Below are positions 1 to 7,066 of a DNA stretch of 64,000 nt, piece after piece (the first letter of the stretch is position 1; each line of letters opens with the position of its first letter). This stretch comes from Clostridia bacterium (GTDB lineage: Bacteria > Bacillota > Clostridia > Oscillospirales > CAG-272). The position numbers were made by a program, and so were the translations under genes. The notes under the pieces were generated by a model, which had not been told where the DNA came from, searched no databases, and saw only the letters and a program-made list of their open reading frames with translations. The DNA lies in contig JAFQEG010000021.1 of assembly GCA_017399145.1 (NCBI GenBank), forward strand, positions 50,348 through 114,347. The letters run 5' to 3'.

Positions 1-2
1 TA

Positions 3-233
3 GCTCAGCTTTCAAACGCATTTAAGTTTATGGAAAAATGCTTTGGCGACGGACAAGAAATGCTTGTATTTGTAACCGAGCTTACAATAAACGACTACAC
101 AACCTCATTTATTAGTCACTACGGCTGTAACGAATACTTTAAGCACAACAAGGAGCTTCTACTTTACGATAGACATAAGGAAATCATAAAAGAAATTGAA
201 ATCTTTGATATTGACGGCGACGACGAGGAATAA
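3..233 (+). CDS. C-terminal end of an unidentified protein (5' truncated by window edge)
   Basis: The reading frame is open from the window edge to a TAA at 231-233. The ATG at 30 has no convincing ribosome site, and the codons before it read as ordinary protein (AQLSNAFKF), so this is probably the last 76 or so residues of a longer protein. The tail is mixed hydrophobic and charged with an acidic end (DIDGDDEE). It lies three bases upstream of the LRR gene at 237, which suggests the two are co-transcribed and translationally coupled. I do not recognise the family with confidence. Confidence 0.6.
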   Translation, partial: AQLSNAFKFMEKCFGDGQEMLVFVTELTINDYTTSFISHYGCNEYFKHNKELLLYDRHKEIIKEIEIFDIDGDDEE

Positions 234-236
234 TAT

Positions 237-1721
237 ATGAAATTTAGAACAGATTTTGTTACCAACTCAAGCAGTAGCTCATTTATAGCAGTTACTGCCA
301 CAAGGAAAAACGGTCAGGTGGTAGAGGGCTCAATTAAATGTGGCACCGACTACCACGAAATCCCCTTGATTGAGGGCGAGCTTGAGGAAAACCTAAGCAC
401 CCTTAAGGAAGTAATTGAGAGCTCAAGGGATGCCTTTGACCTATGTGACAAGATTTACAGAGAGCTTTTATATACCTACCACACCGCAAACGATAAGCTA
501 GACTCAATCCGTGACCTTGAAACCCTTGACGACCTTGCTACAATTCAACTAAAGGGAAGTCAAGAGGGCTCAAACGGGGGACACTTCGACTTTACCTACG
601 ACTTTACAACTAAAGAAGCAACCGGTAATATGGACTACAAGTATTATTACGAGGAGCCAACAGGTAAAGAGCTAATTATAAAGCGATGCGACTACAAGGG
701 TGAGCTTGAAAGGGACGGAGTCTTTGAAATTGTCGAGGGAATACTAAAGAAGTACAACGGCAAGGACACAGACGTAATTGTGCCAGACGGTGTAATAGGC
801 ATAGGACCTATGGCATTTTTTGCTAACTACACAGTAGAAAATGTTTATCTACCCGAGGGCATAAGGTTTATAGATAGAGTCGCCTTCTATAATTGCCAAA
901 GATTAAGGTGTATCAATTTACCGAAGGGACTTGAAAGAATAGGTTCTTGCGCATTTTCAGGTTGTAGTCAAATTGAAAAGCTTGACTTGCCAAGTAGCCT
1001 ATTTGAAATAGACGTAGAGTGCTTTAAGGAAATGAAGTCGCTAAAATCTATTGTAGTCCCCGAGGGAATTACAGAAATTCCATATCAAGCCTTTTACTAT
1101 TGCGAGGGGCTTGAGGAGGTAAGCCTACCCTCAACCATTGAGCATATAGACGAGTACGCATTTTCCTGTTGTAGTAAGCTAAAGGAAATAAAAATCCCCG
1201 ACCAAGTGGCTGAAATTGACGTAGATGCCTTTTCGGGTTGCCACGATATAAAGAGCTTTTATATATCAAAATGTGGGGTAAAAATTAGCTCAAGCCTATT
1301 TAACGGAATGGAAAAGCTTGAGAAAATTATAGTTGATGAGGAAAACGAAAATTATAAGTCAGTTGACGGTGTTTTATATACTAAGGACGGCAAAAGACTT
1401 GTAAGGTACCCCGAGGGAAAAAGGGACAAGGAATACACAGTGAAAGAGGGCACAAGATTTATTTCAGAGTATGCATTTTTGTCAAGTAAAAATCTTGAAA
1501 AAATCAATCTACCAACGGGACTTGAAAGAATAGGCATTGATGCCTTGTCCTGTATGAAAAGGATTGAAAAAATCGAAATTCCAGACAGTATAAAAAGCAT
1601 AAGCAACGGAGCCTTCGACGCATGCGAGAGTCTTGTTGAAATCGTAATTCCAAAGGACTTCGACCTAGACGAGGACACCTACGACTACTGGCGCGAAAGC
1701 ATTAAAATAACAAAAAGATAA
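237..1721 (+). CDS. BspA-like leucine-rich-repeat protein with N-terminal NSSSSSF tag
   Basis: This is a 494-residue protein with no signal peptide or TM segment. Residues 1-17 read MKFRTDFVTNSSSSSFI, an N-terminal signature I have seen at the start of otherwise unrelated Firmicute hypothetical proteins. Residues about 20-180 are not recognised. From about residue 180 to 480 there are repeated LRR_5 (BspA/TpLRR) units of the form LP.GL.RIG..AFSGCS.IEKL, about 23 residues each. Known BspA-type proteins are often secreted and adhesive, but this one lacks an export signal and is predicted to be cytosolic. It starts three bases after the upstream stop and is followed by a terminator hairpin. Function unknown; the repeat suggests protein binding. 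Confidence 0.85.
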   Translation: MKFRTDFVTNSSSSSFIAVTATRKNGQVVEGSIKCGTDYHEIPLIEGELEENLSTLKEVIESSRDAFDLCDKIYRELLYTYHTANDKLDSIRDLETLDDLATIQLKGSQEGSNGGHFDFTYDFTTKEATGNMDYKYYYEEPTGKELIIKRCDYKGELERDGVFEIVEGILKKYNGKDTDVIVPDGVIGIGPMAFFANYTVENVYLPEGIRFIDRVAFYNCQRLRCINLPKGLERIGSCAFSGCSQIEKLDLPSSLFEIDVECFKEMKSLKSIVVPEGITEIPYQAFYYCEGLEEVSLPSTIEHIDEYAFSCCSKLKEIKIPDQVAEIDVDAFSGCHDIKSFYISKCGVKISSSLFNGMEKLEKIIVDEENENYKSVDGVLYTKDGKRLVRYPEGKRDKEYTVKEGTRFISEYAFLSSKNLEKINLPTGLERIGIDALSCMKRIEKIEIPDSIKSISNGAFDACESLVEIVIPKDFDLDEDTYDYWRESIKITKR

Positions 1722-1726
1722 ACGAG

Positions 1727-1784
1727 AAAAGCACACTTGGATTGAACTAAACGGGGTTCACTTCAGATTGAGTGTGCTTTTTAA
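1727..1784 (+). terminator. Rho-independent terminator after LRR gene
   Basis: AAAGCACACT at 1728-1737 pairs perfectly with AGTGTGCTTT at 1771-1780, followed by a short T run. The loop is unusually long and holds its own small hairpin (TGAAC with GTTCA). Confidence 0.75.
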
Positions 1785-1826
1785 ATTTAATATATTAAAG
1801 GTTATACTACATTTTTGCTTGCAATA

Positions 1827-1855
1827 TTGACAATACAAAATCCTTGTGCTAAAAT
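1827..1855 (+). promoter_or_regulatory. Sigma-A type promoter of trpS
   Basis: TTGACA at 1827-1832, a 17-base spacer, then TAAAAT at 1850-1855. The 5' leader is only about 25 nt, too short for a T-box or a trp attenuator. The ribosome site GAGGTG lies five bases before the ATG at 1887. Confidence 0.8.
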
Positions 1856-1886
1856 ATAACATATCAATATTTTTCGAGGTGAAAAA

Positions 1887-2879
1887 ATGGAGAGATTATT
1901 GACAGGACTTCAGCCTAGTGGTAGCTTGACTATTGGAAACTTTAGTGGGGGAATTAGACAGGTAATTGATTACCAAAAGAATTACGAAACCTTTTTGTTT
2001 GTTCCCGATATGCACGCAACGACAGTACCACAGGACCCTTATGCATTACACAGAAATATAAAAAGTGCAGTTGGACTTTACATTGCCTGTGGAGTTGATG
2101 TAAATCTAGAAAATATGCACCTATACATTCAATCAGAAAATCTATATCATGCAAACCTTTCATGGATTTTGGAGTGTATGACACCATTTGGTGAGCTTAC
2201 AAGAATGCACCAATTCAAGGAAAAGACAAAGAATAAAGAGGGCTTTAGCGCTGCCTTGGCAACCTACCCTGTTTTAATGGCATCTGACATTTTGCTTTAT
2301 GATGCAAAATACGTGCCAACAGGCATCGACCAAAAGCAACACGTTGAGCTTGCAAGAAACCTTGCTGAGCGCTTCAACGAAAGATACAAGGGCGATTACT
2401 TCTTAATGCCTGAGCCTGTTATTCCACAAATCGGCGCAAAAATCCGTGACCTAAAGGACCCATCTAAGAAAATGAGCAAATCGGCAGAGAATACAAAGGG
2501 AACAATTTTCCTACTTGACTCTGAAAAGGACATTCGTAAGAAAATTATGGGTGCTACAACCGATAGCGATGGTATTATAAAATTCGACGAGGAAAACAAG
2601 CCGGGACTTTCCAACCTTCTAACAATCTATTCCGTATTTAGTGGACTTAGTGTTGACGAAATTGTTGAGAAATTTAAGGGCTGTGGCTATGGCGAGCTTA
2701 AAAAGTCACTTGCCGACCTTCTTTGCGAAAAGCTAACTGCTATTCAAGCAAGATACAAGGAAATTATGGAAAGCGACATAATCGACAAGGCACTTGACAG
2801 AGGCAGAGAATATACTGAAAAAATCGCACGTGAAAAATACGAGCTTATTAGAAAAACAGTGGGCTACGGAAGGATATAA
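1887..2879 (+). CDS. trpS: Tryptophan--tRNA ligase
   Basis: This is a 330-residue class I aminoacyl-tRNA synthetase that charges tRNA-Trp with tryptophan using ATP, in the cytosol. The first signature appears as PSGSLTIGN (residues about 10-18), the Bacillus-like variant of HIGH. KMSKS lies near residue 195 in SKKMSKSAENTKG. The length is normal for bacterial TrpRS. The gene has its own promoter and is monocistronic, ending in a strong hairpin terminator shared with the convergent gene. The short leader argues against T-box control. Confidence 0.97.
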   Translation: MERLLTGLQPSGSLTIGNFSGGIRQVIDYQKNYETFLFVPDMHATTVPQDPYALHRNIKSAVGLYIACGVDVNLENMHLYIQSENLYHANLSWILECMTPFGELTRMHQFKEKTKNKEGFSAALATYPVLMASDILLYDAKYVPTGIDQKQHVELARNLAERFNERYKGDYFLMPEPVIPQIGAKIRDLKDPSKKMSKSAENTKGTIFLLDSEKDIRKKIMGATTDSDGIIKFDEENKPGLSNLLTIYSVFSGLSVDEIVEKFKGCGYGELKKSLADLLCEKLTAIQARYKEIMESDIIDKALDRGREYTEKIAREKYELIRKTVGYGRI

Positions 2880-2882
2880 AGA

Positions 2883-2912
2883 AAAGGTGTTGCAATGCAA
2901 CACCTTTTTTTA
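2883..2912. terminator. Bidirectional terminator between trpS and the convergent RSH-like gene
   Basis: AAAAGGTGTTGC and GCAACACCTTTT form a near-perfect stem around an AT loop, with T runs on both strands. The last bases overlap the stop region of the minus-strand gene. Confidence 0.85.
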
Positions 2913-4406
2913 TTGGTCCTTACGTCTGTAAATTCCGTTAAAATAATCAATATCAAGAGCTTTTCTTGCAGTGTTAAAGAAGGAATAAAGACGATTTCTT
3001 GCAAGCTTGCTTTCAAGAATAGTAAACCATTCTAGCTTAGCGCTATATCCCTCACAACGAATTATAACGACTCTGTCATTATTCTTTAGCTTGTAGTTAG
3101 GCTCAACGTAGGTATCGTTTACGATAGCACCCTCGTAGCTTGCGCCAATCTCTGTATTAAGAGAAAAGGCAAAGTCAAGTACAGTCATACCCTTGTCAAT
3201 TTCAAGAGAGTTACCATCCTTTGTAAAGATTTTAATCTTATCCGAGGCTGTAACCTTATGTAGCGTACGAGAGGAGGCCTCAAGTAATGCACTATTAAAG
3301 CCTTTATCCATAATCGTCAATCTTACAACATCCTTACCGTTATTGCGATTACTACGATATTGCACGTACACATTTACCATATTAGGTGAGATAAACTTTT
3401 CGTCAACGACGGAAACCAAATCCTCATTTGTAAGAGGCTTTATAAGCTTTAGTAGCTGGCTACCAAGAGGCTCTTCGGTAGGCTCATTCAACGTAATATA
3501 AATGGTTGGAATTGGAACGTAGTTAGCAACGGAAAACAACGAGCGATGTAAGAGGGACAAGTTAGGATTGTCCCTAGTTATAGATTTATATATTTTATGA
3601 GGGGTAGGCATAATAGTTACTGACCCAGCACCCATAACAGTAGCACGACTCTGACAAACCCTTGCTATGCTTGATTTTACACTAGAAAGTGAATCGGAAA
3701 TGCGTCCTAGATATTCTAACAAGCTTCTTTTAATATGCTCATAAATATTAGGCTCACGTATAGCAAAGCAACCGTCGGCTAAAAGCTCTGCAATAGGATG
3801 GCAATCAACCTTTTTAGCAAGAGGAATAAGTACGCTTTGGGTATGATTTACGTATTTTGTAATTTCCTCTTGAGTCTTATAAATATTTGCGTGAAGGTTG
3901 TTTAGACGGTCGGCAAATTTTATGTAGAGTGCAGCACGGGCAGGACCTGAAACGTTACCAAGCCTTTGGTCAAATTCTCTTTGAATTTGCTCTCTCTCCT
4001 GTCTATTCTGTGCATCAATCGCAGAAATTCTTGTAACTGTTTTTACATACTCACAAACCTCGTTGCCAAAATCCTTCTCCATATCCTCAAAGGTATAGCC
4101 CGTTTGGTCCTCTACCGTGTCGTGAAGAAGACTAGCAACTAAAAGATTTGTGTTATTAAAGCCGTCCTCGAAAAGAGTATTGAAAACAGCCAAGGGGTGA
4201 TAGAGAAATAACTCACCGGAGCTTCTTCTTTTAGTGCCGTGCCAATATTTTGTAGCAAGCCAAGCATCTTGTAGCTTGTCTGTGTCTATTTCGGTATGTA
4301 GACCCCTTGCTTGGTCCTCAAGTATAGAGGAAATAGTACTGCTAAACTGCTTGTCAATTGTTTTAAGCTGTTCGACAACCTTGTCGTTAAGAGTGTAATT
4401 CTTCAT
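2910..4406 (-). CDS. RelA/SpoT-like HD hydrolase with TGS domain, synthetase domain not recognisable
   Basis: This is a 498-residue protein. Residues about 60-175 match the HD hydrolase of RelA/SpoT proteins: H70 in LYHPLAV, H95-D96 in LLHDTVEDQ, and D166 in KFADRLNNL. That suggests (p)ppGpp pyrophosphohydrolase activity or hydrolysis of a related nucleotide. Residues about 390-449 look like a TGS domain (KIKIFTKDGNSLEI ... NNDRVVII). The stretch between them, where the synthetase would lie, keeps only a short HKIYKSI echo and lacks the rest of the catalytic motifs. There is no ACT domain. A strong ribosome site (AAAGGAGG) precedes the ATG. The XRE regulator lies 39 bases upstream on the same strand, so the two are probably one operon. 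HD and TGS assignments are firm; the substrate is inferred. Confidence 0.85.
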   Translation of the reverse strand: MKNYTLNDKVVEQLKTIDKQFSSTISSILEDQARGLHTEIDTDKLQDAWLATKYWHGTKRRSSGELFLYHPLAVFNTLFEDGFNNTNLLVASLLHDTVEDQTGYTFEDMEKDFGNEVCEYVKTVTRISAIDAQNRQEREQIQREFDQRLGNVSGPARAALYIKFADRLNNLHANIYKTQEEITKYVNHTQSVLIPLAKKVDCHPIAELLADGCFAIREPNIYEHIKRSLLEYLGRISDSLSSVKSSIARVCQSRATVMGAGSVTIMPTPHKIYKSITRDNPNLSLLHRSLFSVANYVPIPTIYITLNEPTEEPLGSQLLKLIKPLTNEDLVSVVDEKFISPNMVNVYVQYRSNRNNGKDVVRLTIMDKGFNSALLEASSRTLHKVTASDKIKIFTKDGNSLEIDKGMTVLDFAFSLNTEIGASYEGAIVNDTYVEPNYKLKNNDRVVIIRCEGYSAKLEWFTILESKLARNRLYSFFNTARKALDIDYFNGIYRRKDQ

Positions 4407-4445
4407 TTTAATCCTCCTTTGAAGGCTAAAAGGGGGACGTATCGA

Positions 4446-5528
4446 CTAATCCTGTTGCTTCTTGAAGAGAGTATAAAACTCTTGGTCCCTTTCCTCAATT
4501 AGCGACAAAATCTGCATTGAGCTTGTGCTAACTGCACTCTTGATAGCTCGAAGAGCAGTATTTCTTAAAAGGTCAACCTTGTCGTCCCAGGTGTAATTTT
4601 GACTGTTGAATAAATTGCTTGCTCTTTGGGTGATAGCCTCTGCTGCATAGTCAGATGCTTCAATTCTTGCAGGGTTAGAAAGTAGTGCGACAACCTTTCT
4701 TGAATCAAGGTCGCCAATTGTTTGATCTCTAGATAATAAAAGTAATTGTGAGCAAGGTGTTTTTCCGTATCCACGGGAAATTGATGAGCAAATTGCACCG
4801 CCACCGATATATGAACGAGCAACGCTATTGTCTGGGTTAATACCCATCATAAGCACCTTGTCGATTATGGAAATAGAATCCTCCTTAGCTGGATTGCAAT
4901 CTCTAGGGGCATAATATCCGGTTAAATCAATTGAGAAAAACTTTTCCTTTTGTACAAGAGAGAAGTTGCCCTCGTAATATCTTTCATTACTTAAGAATAC
5001 CCTTTTAACCTCGTTGTATTTACCATGATTAAATGCATCAGTTGCACGGGCATAAATCATTTCCTCTACCTCTTCATTTAAAGAGAAGCAAGCATAGCAC
5101 TTGTATGGTCCACGAGGATTGTTGTTTGCGCTTTCATTAAGAATTGCAAGAGTGCCATAGGAGATTTTAGGGTCATCTTGAAATCTTGTTAAGCTTGTAC
5201 GATTTGTAGAAAGGTAGTATAGGTGGTAAACACCGAAAAACTTCTTAAATTCCTGTGGGAAGAAGTTGTCCACAATCTGTACCTTTTTTGGGTCAAAGGA
5301 GCTTGAGCAAAGGTCGTCTAATGAAACGTTAAACCTTTCCTTAATAATATTAAGGTCCTTTATAGAAAACATACTTTGGTGACAAACGTTTAAATAGTTA
5401 CTAATGGTAGATTTAGCGCTAATGCCAAGAATGTGACCTAGGTCAGCCTGCTTAAGTCCCTTAGCCTTAAGAAGCTCTTGCACGTTGTTTTTAACGATAA
5501 AATTAATATCGTCGCTATTAAATGCCAT
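4446..5528 (-). CDS. XRE-family HTH regulator with unrecognised C-terminal domain
   Basis: This is a 360-residue protein. Residues about 12-65 form a Cro/C1-type helix-turn-helix (VQELLKAKGLKQADLGHILGISAKSTISNYLN). The remaining 290 or so residues match no family I recognise; they include YKCYACFSLNEEVEEMIYARA and a Gly-rich segment GGGAICSSISRGYG. The protein is far longer than a simple repressor, so the C-terminal part may sense a ligand or partner. The ribosome site AAGGAGGG precedes the ATG. It is first in a two-gene operon with the RSH-like gene and is divergent from the structured-leader/TPR/TraG operon, which makes it a candidate regulator of both. Confidence 0.85.
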   Translation of the reverse strand: MAFNSDDINFIVKNNVQELLKAKGLKQADLGHILGISAKSTISNYLNVCHQSMFSIKDLNIIKERFNVSLDDLCSSSFDPKKVQIVDNFFPQEFKKFFGVYHLYYLSTNRTSLTRFQDDPKISYGTLAILNESANNNPRGPYKCYACFSLNEEVEEMIYARATDAFNHGKYNEVKRVFLSNERYYEGNFSLVQKEKFFSIDLTGYYAPRDCNPAKEDSISIIDKVLMMGINPDNSVARSYIGGGAICSSISRGYGKTPCSQLLLLSRDQTIGDLDSRKVVALLSNPARIEASDYAAEAITQRASNLFNSQNYTWDDKVDLLRNTALRAIKSAVSTSSMQILSLIEERDQEFYTLFKKQQD

Positions 5529-5571
5529 TGAATGTCCCTCCTTGATTATATATCATTTTTAGTTGACTGGT

Positions 5572-5588
5572 GTAATTGTCGCGATTAC
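5572..5588. promoter_or_regulatory. Inverted repeat in the leader of the XRE operon
   Basis: GTAATTGTCGCGATTAC is an imperfect palindrome (arms GTAAT and ATTAC) about 45 bases before the XRE start codon. It is a plausible autoregulatory operator or leader hairpin; nothing in the sequence proves binding. Confidence 0.35.
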
Positions 5589-5667
5589 AAGCTCCTTCCT
5601 ATTTATTATATGAATCTATTATATATAAAGGAAGAAATTACTAGCGAAAAAAACATCTATCTCATTT

Positions 5668-5696
5668 ATTTTAACATACAAGGAAGATTATGTCAA
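5668..5696 (-). promoter_or_regulatory. Promoter of the XRE-RSH operon
   Basis: On the minus strand, TTGACA (plus 5691-5696), a 17-base spacer, then TAAAAT (plus 5668-5673). This predicts a 5' leader of about 130 nt before the ATG at 5528. Confidence 0.75.
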
Positions 5697-5892
5697 TAAG
5701 AATTATTTCAAAAATTCACAGTTTTTTACGCAAAACCCCTTGAAAAAGGTGTAAAACTGGGACAAAATAAAAAATACCGATAATAAAATGGAGAAAAGTG
5801 GTTGATAAATGTCAACAAAATACATAATTTGAACAGGAAACGGACAAAATTCGAAAATCTAAAACTTTTTTTGAAAAAATTAAAAATGAATG

Positions 5893-5921
5893 TTGACAAA
5901 TATGTAAGTATATGGTAATAT
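5893..5921 (+). promoter_or_regulatory. Promoter of the structured leader and TPR-TraG operon
   Basis: TTGACA at 5893-5898, a 17-base spacer, then TAATAT at 5916-5921, predicting transcription from about 5928. The stretch 5890-5923 matches 15781-15814, the promoter of the Hsp70 operon, at 26 of 34 positions. Upstream, 5801-5816 is a small inverted repeat (GTTGA / TCAAC). Nothing else with gene-like character is visible between 5700 and 5890. Confidence 0.8.
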
Positions 5922-5927
5922 ACTACT

Positions 5928-6216
5928 TGTAAAAAAATGAAGCAACGGGACAGATAATCTGAAGGGTGTTAAAAAACGCAAGGACCGCCTTGCTAGGCTT
6001 GAACCAACTAAAACAGTGGATTCAAGGCACTTTTTGCTAAAATGTTGTTCAAATTTGAATACCACTTCGAAACTTTGAACAAAAGAACCCAGAAATTTTC
6101 TTGAAAGTACTTCGTTTTTAACACATTCTGGCAAATAAATATATTGTGAGAGGGTGCTAAGGCATCTGACTACGCAAATTAATCTGGTAAACAGATTTAC
6201 ATAAATTAATTTGAAA
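5928..6216 (+). ncRNA. Large structured leader RNA or riboregulator candidate
   Basis: Between a consensus promoter and the ATG at 6241 lie about 310 nt without a convincing reading frame but with many complementary segments: CAGAT/ATCTG (5951-5961); GCAAGG/CCTTGC (5978-5993) with loop ACCG; CTTGAA/TTCAAG (5998-6003 with 6021-6026); TTGTTCAAA/TTTGAACAA (6045-6053 with 6074-6082); CCAGAA/TTCTGG (6089-6094 with 6126-6131). GTGTTAAAAAACG (5966-5978) can pair with CGTTTTTAACAC (6113-6124), which lies in the loop of the CCAGAA hairpin; forming both would make a pseudoknot. Near the ribosome site, CAAATTAAT/ATTAATTTG (6175-6183 with 6205-6213) encloses AATCTG/CAGATT. It could be a cis-regulatory leader or a stand-alone RNA such as a raiA-type RNA. 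I cannot assign an Rfam class by eye. Confidence 0.65.
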
Positions 6217-6240
6217 TAATATGAAAGTGAGGAAATCAAA

Positions 6241-6969
6241 ATGGAGAACATCACACGTGAAACCTTATACAGACAGTTCTTCGACGCAACAGTAGGCCGT
6301 TTTTACACAGAGGAGCAATCCTTAAAGCTTTTGCATTTATTCGCAAGCGAGTGTGGCCTCAAGAAGGGCGAGGAAGAATACAACACAGTTATGAATACTG
6401 TAAAGTTTATCCTTGACTTAAATATTCATAGCTTAACCGATAGTGCCAACCTTGGCTTGCTCACTAGCTTTAACGCACCCAACGAGGATATAAGCACAGC
6501 TGCAAAGGCGCTTGTTGAAGTATTCAAGTCAAGAGCGAAAGACGAATCACCTGTTTATGCAAACGACGTAAGCTGGCGTATAAGCATATTTAAGAGCCTT
6601 AGCTCTGATTCAGGAAAGCTTGAGGCAGCCTACATAAAGTACGTAAACGACGATATCCAAGAGGCTGTTGACCTATTCAAGGACCTTCTAAAGTCAGGTA
6701 GCATGACTGCACTTAGCCACCTTGCAATTATCAGCTACGAGGCAAGTAAGTACAGCGATGCATACCGTTATTTAAGCATGGTTCTCAAGGTTTACACCAA
6801 GGAGCTATATATGCCTAGCGTAAAGTGGGTTGAGGAGCTAAGAAACTACGTTGCACTATTCCTAACAGAGGACACTGTTTCCAAGATTGATGAAGAGGTA
6901 GGAAACGAAAAGCCCTTTTTATCAAGAACAAACACTAGAATCGGTGGCTTCGGTGGCTTTATAAGATAA
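6241..6969 (+). CDS. TPR-like helical protein of unknown function
   Basis: This is a 242-residue, mostly helical cytosolic protein with no signal peptide. Residues about 125-195 have a TPR/Sel1-like pattern (AAYIKYVNDDIQEAVDLFKDLL, then TALSHLAIISYEASKYSDAYRYLSMVLKVY). The C-terminus is Gly/Phe rich (RIGGFGGFIR). The start has a clear ribosome site (GTGAGG) and follows the structured leader. It is first in a two-gene operon with the TraG/VirD4-like ATPase 97 bases downstream, so it may be an adaptor or regulator of that ATPase. No specific family recognised. Confidence 0.8.
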   Translation: MENITRETLYRQFFDATVGRFYTEEQSLKLLHLFASECGLKKGEEEYNTVMNTVKFILDLNIHSLTDSANLGLLTSFNAPNEDISTAAKALVEVFKSRAKDESPVYANDVSWRISIFKSLSSDSGKLEAAYIKYVNDDIQEAVDLFKDLLKSGSMTALSHLAIISYEASKYSDAYRYLSMVLKVYTKELYMPSVKWVEELRNYVALFLTEDTVSKIDEEVGNEKPFLSRTNTRIGGFGGFIR

Positions 6970-6982
6970 GCCAATGACCAAA

Positions 6983-7017
6983 GAGTCTGAGATTATCACA
7001 AAAATAGTCTCAGACTC
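6983..7017 (+). promoter_or_regulatory. Intercistronic hairpin without T tract
   Basis: GAGTCTGAGA at 6983-6992 pairs perfectly with TCTCAGACTC at 7008-7017 across a 15-base loop. No T run follows, so it is more likely an mRNA stability or processing element between the two genes than a terminator. Confidence 0.6.
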
Positions 7018-7066
7018 AAGGTTATGTTCAAAATTGGAATTATATAATTAAGGAAAGGAAAAAGCT

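Noticed and set aside
1800-1886. T-box or trp attenuator ahead of trpS
   Set aside because: The promoter leaves a leader of only about 25 nt, with no T-box sequence or antiterminator.
2910-5528. Toxin-antitoxin pair (XRE antitoxin with RSH toxin)
   Set aside because: Toxic RSH proteins need an active synthetase domain, which is missing here; both proteins are also far larger than typical TA members.
6175-6213. Rho-independent terminator at the end of the structured leader
   Set aside because: The stem is AT-rich, and the T run expected after a terminator is absent; it precedes the ribosome site and is more likely regulatory.
5880-6254. 124-residue minus-strand ORF across the structured leader
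   Set aside because: No ribosome site, odd composition, and it overlaps strong RNA pairings and a plus-strand promoter; it is a by-product of the inverted repeats.
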